DNA of 64,000 nt, taken from NCBI GenBank assembly GCA_016235245.1, contig JACRLO010000032.1, positions 3,413 to 67,412 of the forward strand. The letters are read 5' to 3'. Position numbers and translations under genes: made by a program. The DNA comes from Nitrospirota bacterium (lineage in GTDB: Bacteria; Nitrospirota; Thermodesulfovibrionia; Thermodesulfovibrionales; UBA6898). Position 1 is the first letter of the stretch. Every line of letters begins with the position of its first letter. The notes under the pieces are model-generated. The model saw only the letters and a program-made list of their open reading frames with translations. It made no database searches and was not told the DNA's origin. This document shows positions 63,358-64,000 of the stretch, one piece after another.

Positions 63358-64000
63358 CTACCTCCCCCTGACTTTTCTGAAATCTATGAAGCCCCGGTCA
63401 ACATCCGTGCGCACAAGTTGCACCCGAATCTTGTCTCCTACATCCACGCCTTTAAACCCCTCCATCAGCTTACCCTCCACAGGCGGATGGAATATGCGTA
63501 CCCATGTTCCCTTGTCAGCAGCGCCCGTCACAATCGCATCGAACTTTTCCCCGACCCTTGATTCCAGCAGAAGTGCGGCAGCCGACTTGCCTACCTGCCG
63601 CTCCACCTTGTTGGCAGCATCCTCCTGCTCTGTGCAGTGCTGAGCCAATGCCTCAAGATCCTCTTTCTGATAAGGGACCGCTTCCGCTGACAAGGCAGCC
63701 TTCAGAAGCCGGTGGGTTATCAGATCTGGATAACGACGATTGGGAGCGGTAGAATGGGAATAGTCCTTAACTGCCAGTCCAAAGTGGCCGGGAGCAGTCT
63801 GACCGGGAAATTCGGCAACATATTCGCCGGCACCCATCAGTTTGATGATGGTGAGTGAAAGGTCCGGAAACCTCAGAGGGTCGTCAGCCTTTGCCTTCAC
63901 CAGAAACTGCTCAAGCGCCTTTGAATCCGGCCTTTGGGGAAGCGTGTAATCATGCTCAGCAGCAACCTCAACGATCCGCTCCCATCTCTTGGGAATACGG
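63358..64000 (-). CDS. rnr: RNase R/RNase II family exoribonuclease (5' part outside window)
   Basis: The C-terminal 214 codons of an RNB-family 3'-5' exoribonuclease; the frame is open to the window edge, with RIPKRWERIVEVAAEHDYTL at the border. HFGLAVKDYSHSTAPNRRYP and DLITHRLL are the end of the RNB catalytic domain, with the Arg/Tyr contacts typical of the family. The S1 RNA-binding domain (SRVGEKFDAIVTGAADKGTW and GVDVGDKIRVQLV) follows. The tail is short (IDFRKVRGR), lacking the long basic end of E. coli RNase R, so RNase II or a shorter RNase R is possible. Confidence 0.9.
   Translation of the reverse strand, partial: RIPKRWERIVEVAAEHDYTLPQRPDSKALEQFLVKAKADDPLRFPDLSLTIIKLMGAGEYVAEFPGQTAPGHFGLAVKDYSHSTAPNRRYPDLITHRLLKAALSAEAVPYQKEDLEALAQHCTEQEDAANKVERQVGKSAAALLLESRVGEKFDAIVTGAADKGTWVRIFHPPVEGKLMEGFKGVDVGDKIRVQLVRTDVDRGFIDFRKVRGR

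Overview
The window reads as a chromosomal segment of a free-living Gram-negative bacterium with an anaerobic or microaerobic lifestyle, moderate G+C and compact operons with good Shine-Dalgarno sites. It has TonB and TolC outer-membrane proteins, RND and HlyD exporters, corrinoid methyl-transfer proteins, a QueG-like iron-sulphur protein and a DUF3786 protein. A Nitrospirota or Desulfobacterota (old Deltaproteobacteria) origin would fit, but that is inference from gene content and style.

Layout. (1) 1-15,822, minus strand: one 11-gene, tightly coupled run. It holds a PhnD-like periplasmic protein, a membrane PAS sensor, a RACo-like corrinoid activator, a corrinoid protein, a UroD/MtaA-like methyltransferase, a soluble GAF/PAS sensor, a TonB receptor, an ABC-type binding protein, a HAMP sensor, a large hybrid histidine kinase and a response regulator that runs off the window. 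Three sensors have no kinase core but share one C-terminal tail. This mix of corrinoid methyl transfer, substrate capture and phosphorelay is the best candidate here for an undescribed system. (2) 15.9-28.7 kb: AddAB-like helicase-nuclease genes followed by an accessory stretch: ERCC4 nuclease, PD-(D/E)XK-like protein, higBA, membrane proteins, a CarF/TMEM189-like lipid desaturase, small degenerate copies of the addA 5' end and a promoter module repeated three times. (3) 28.7-36.6 kb: small genes, a CcdA/thioredoxin-like pair, and an ArsR-OMF-MFP-RND efflux operon. (4) 36.7-53.4 kb: housekeeping and small-molecule enzymes (RluD-type pseudouridine synthase, a PDZ plus beta-repeat lipoprotein, MBL hydrolase, several methyltransferases, an AlkZ-like glycosylase, a thioesterase, GIY-YIG and DUF6530-like proteins, DUF3786, QueG-like and MocR proteins). 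It ends in a methyltransferase/chorismate-mutase operon preceded by a transcription attenuator. (5) 53.4-56.9 kb: a TetR-controlled DevBCA-like ABC exporter. (6) 56.9-61.4 kb: a second accessory stretch with a frameshifted hicB between duplicated brnA 3' ends, brnTA, a 108-bp inverted-repeat element, and four small membrane-protein genes separated by attC-like folded repeats, i.e. a probable integron cassette array without an integrase in view. (7) 61.7-64 kb: pgi and the 3' part of an RNase R/II gene.

No tRNA, rRNA, CRISPR array or complete insertion sequence was recognised. Starts were moved from the longest reading frame where a ribosome binding site or a stop/start overlap pointed to a downstream codon.
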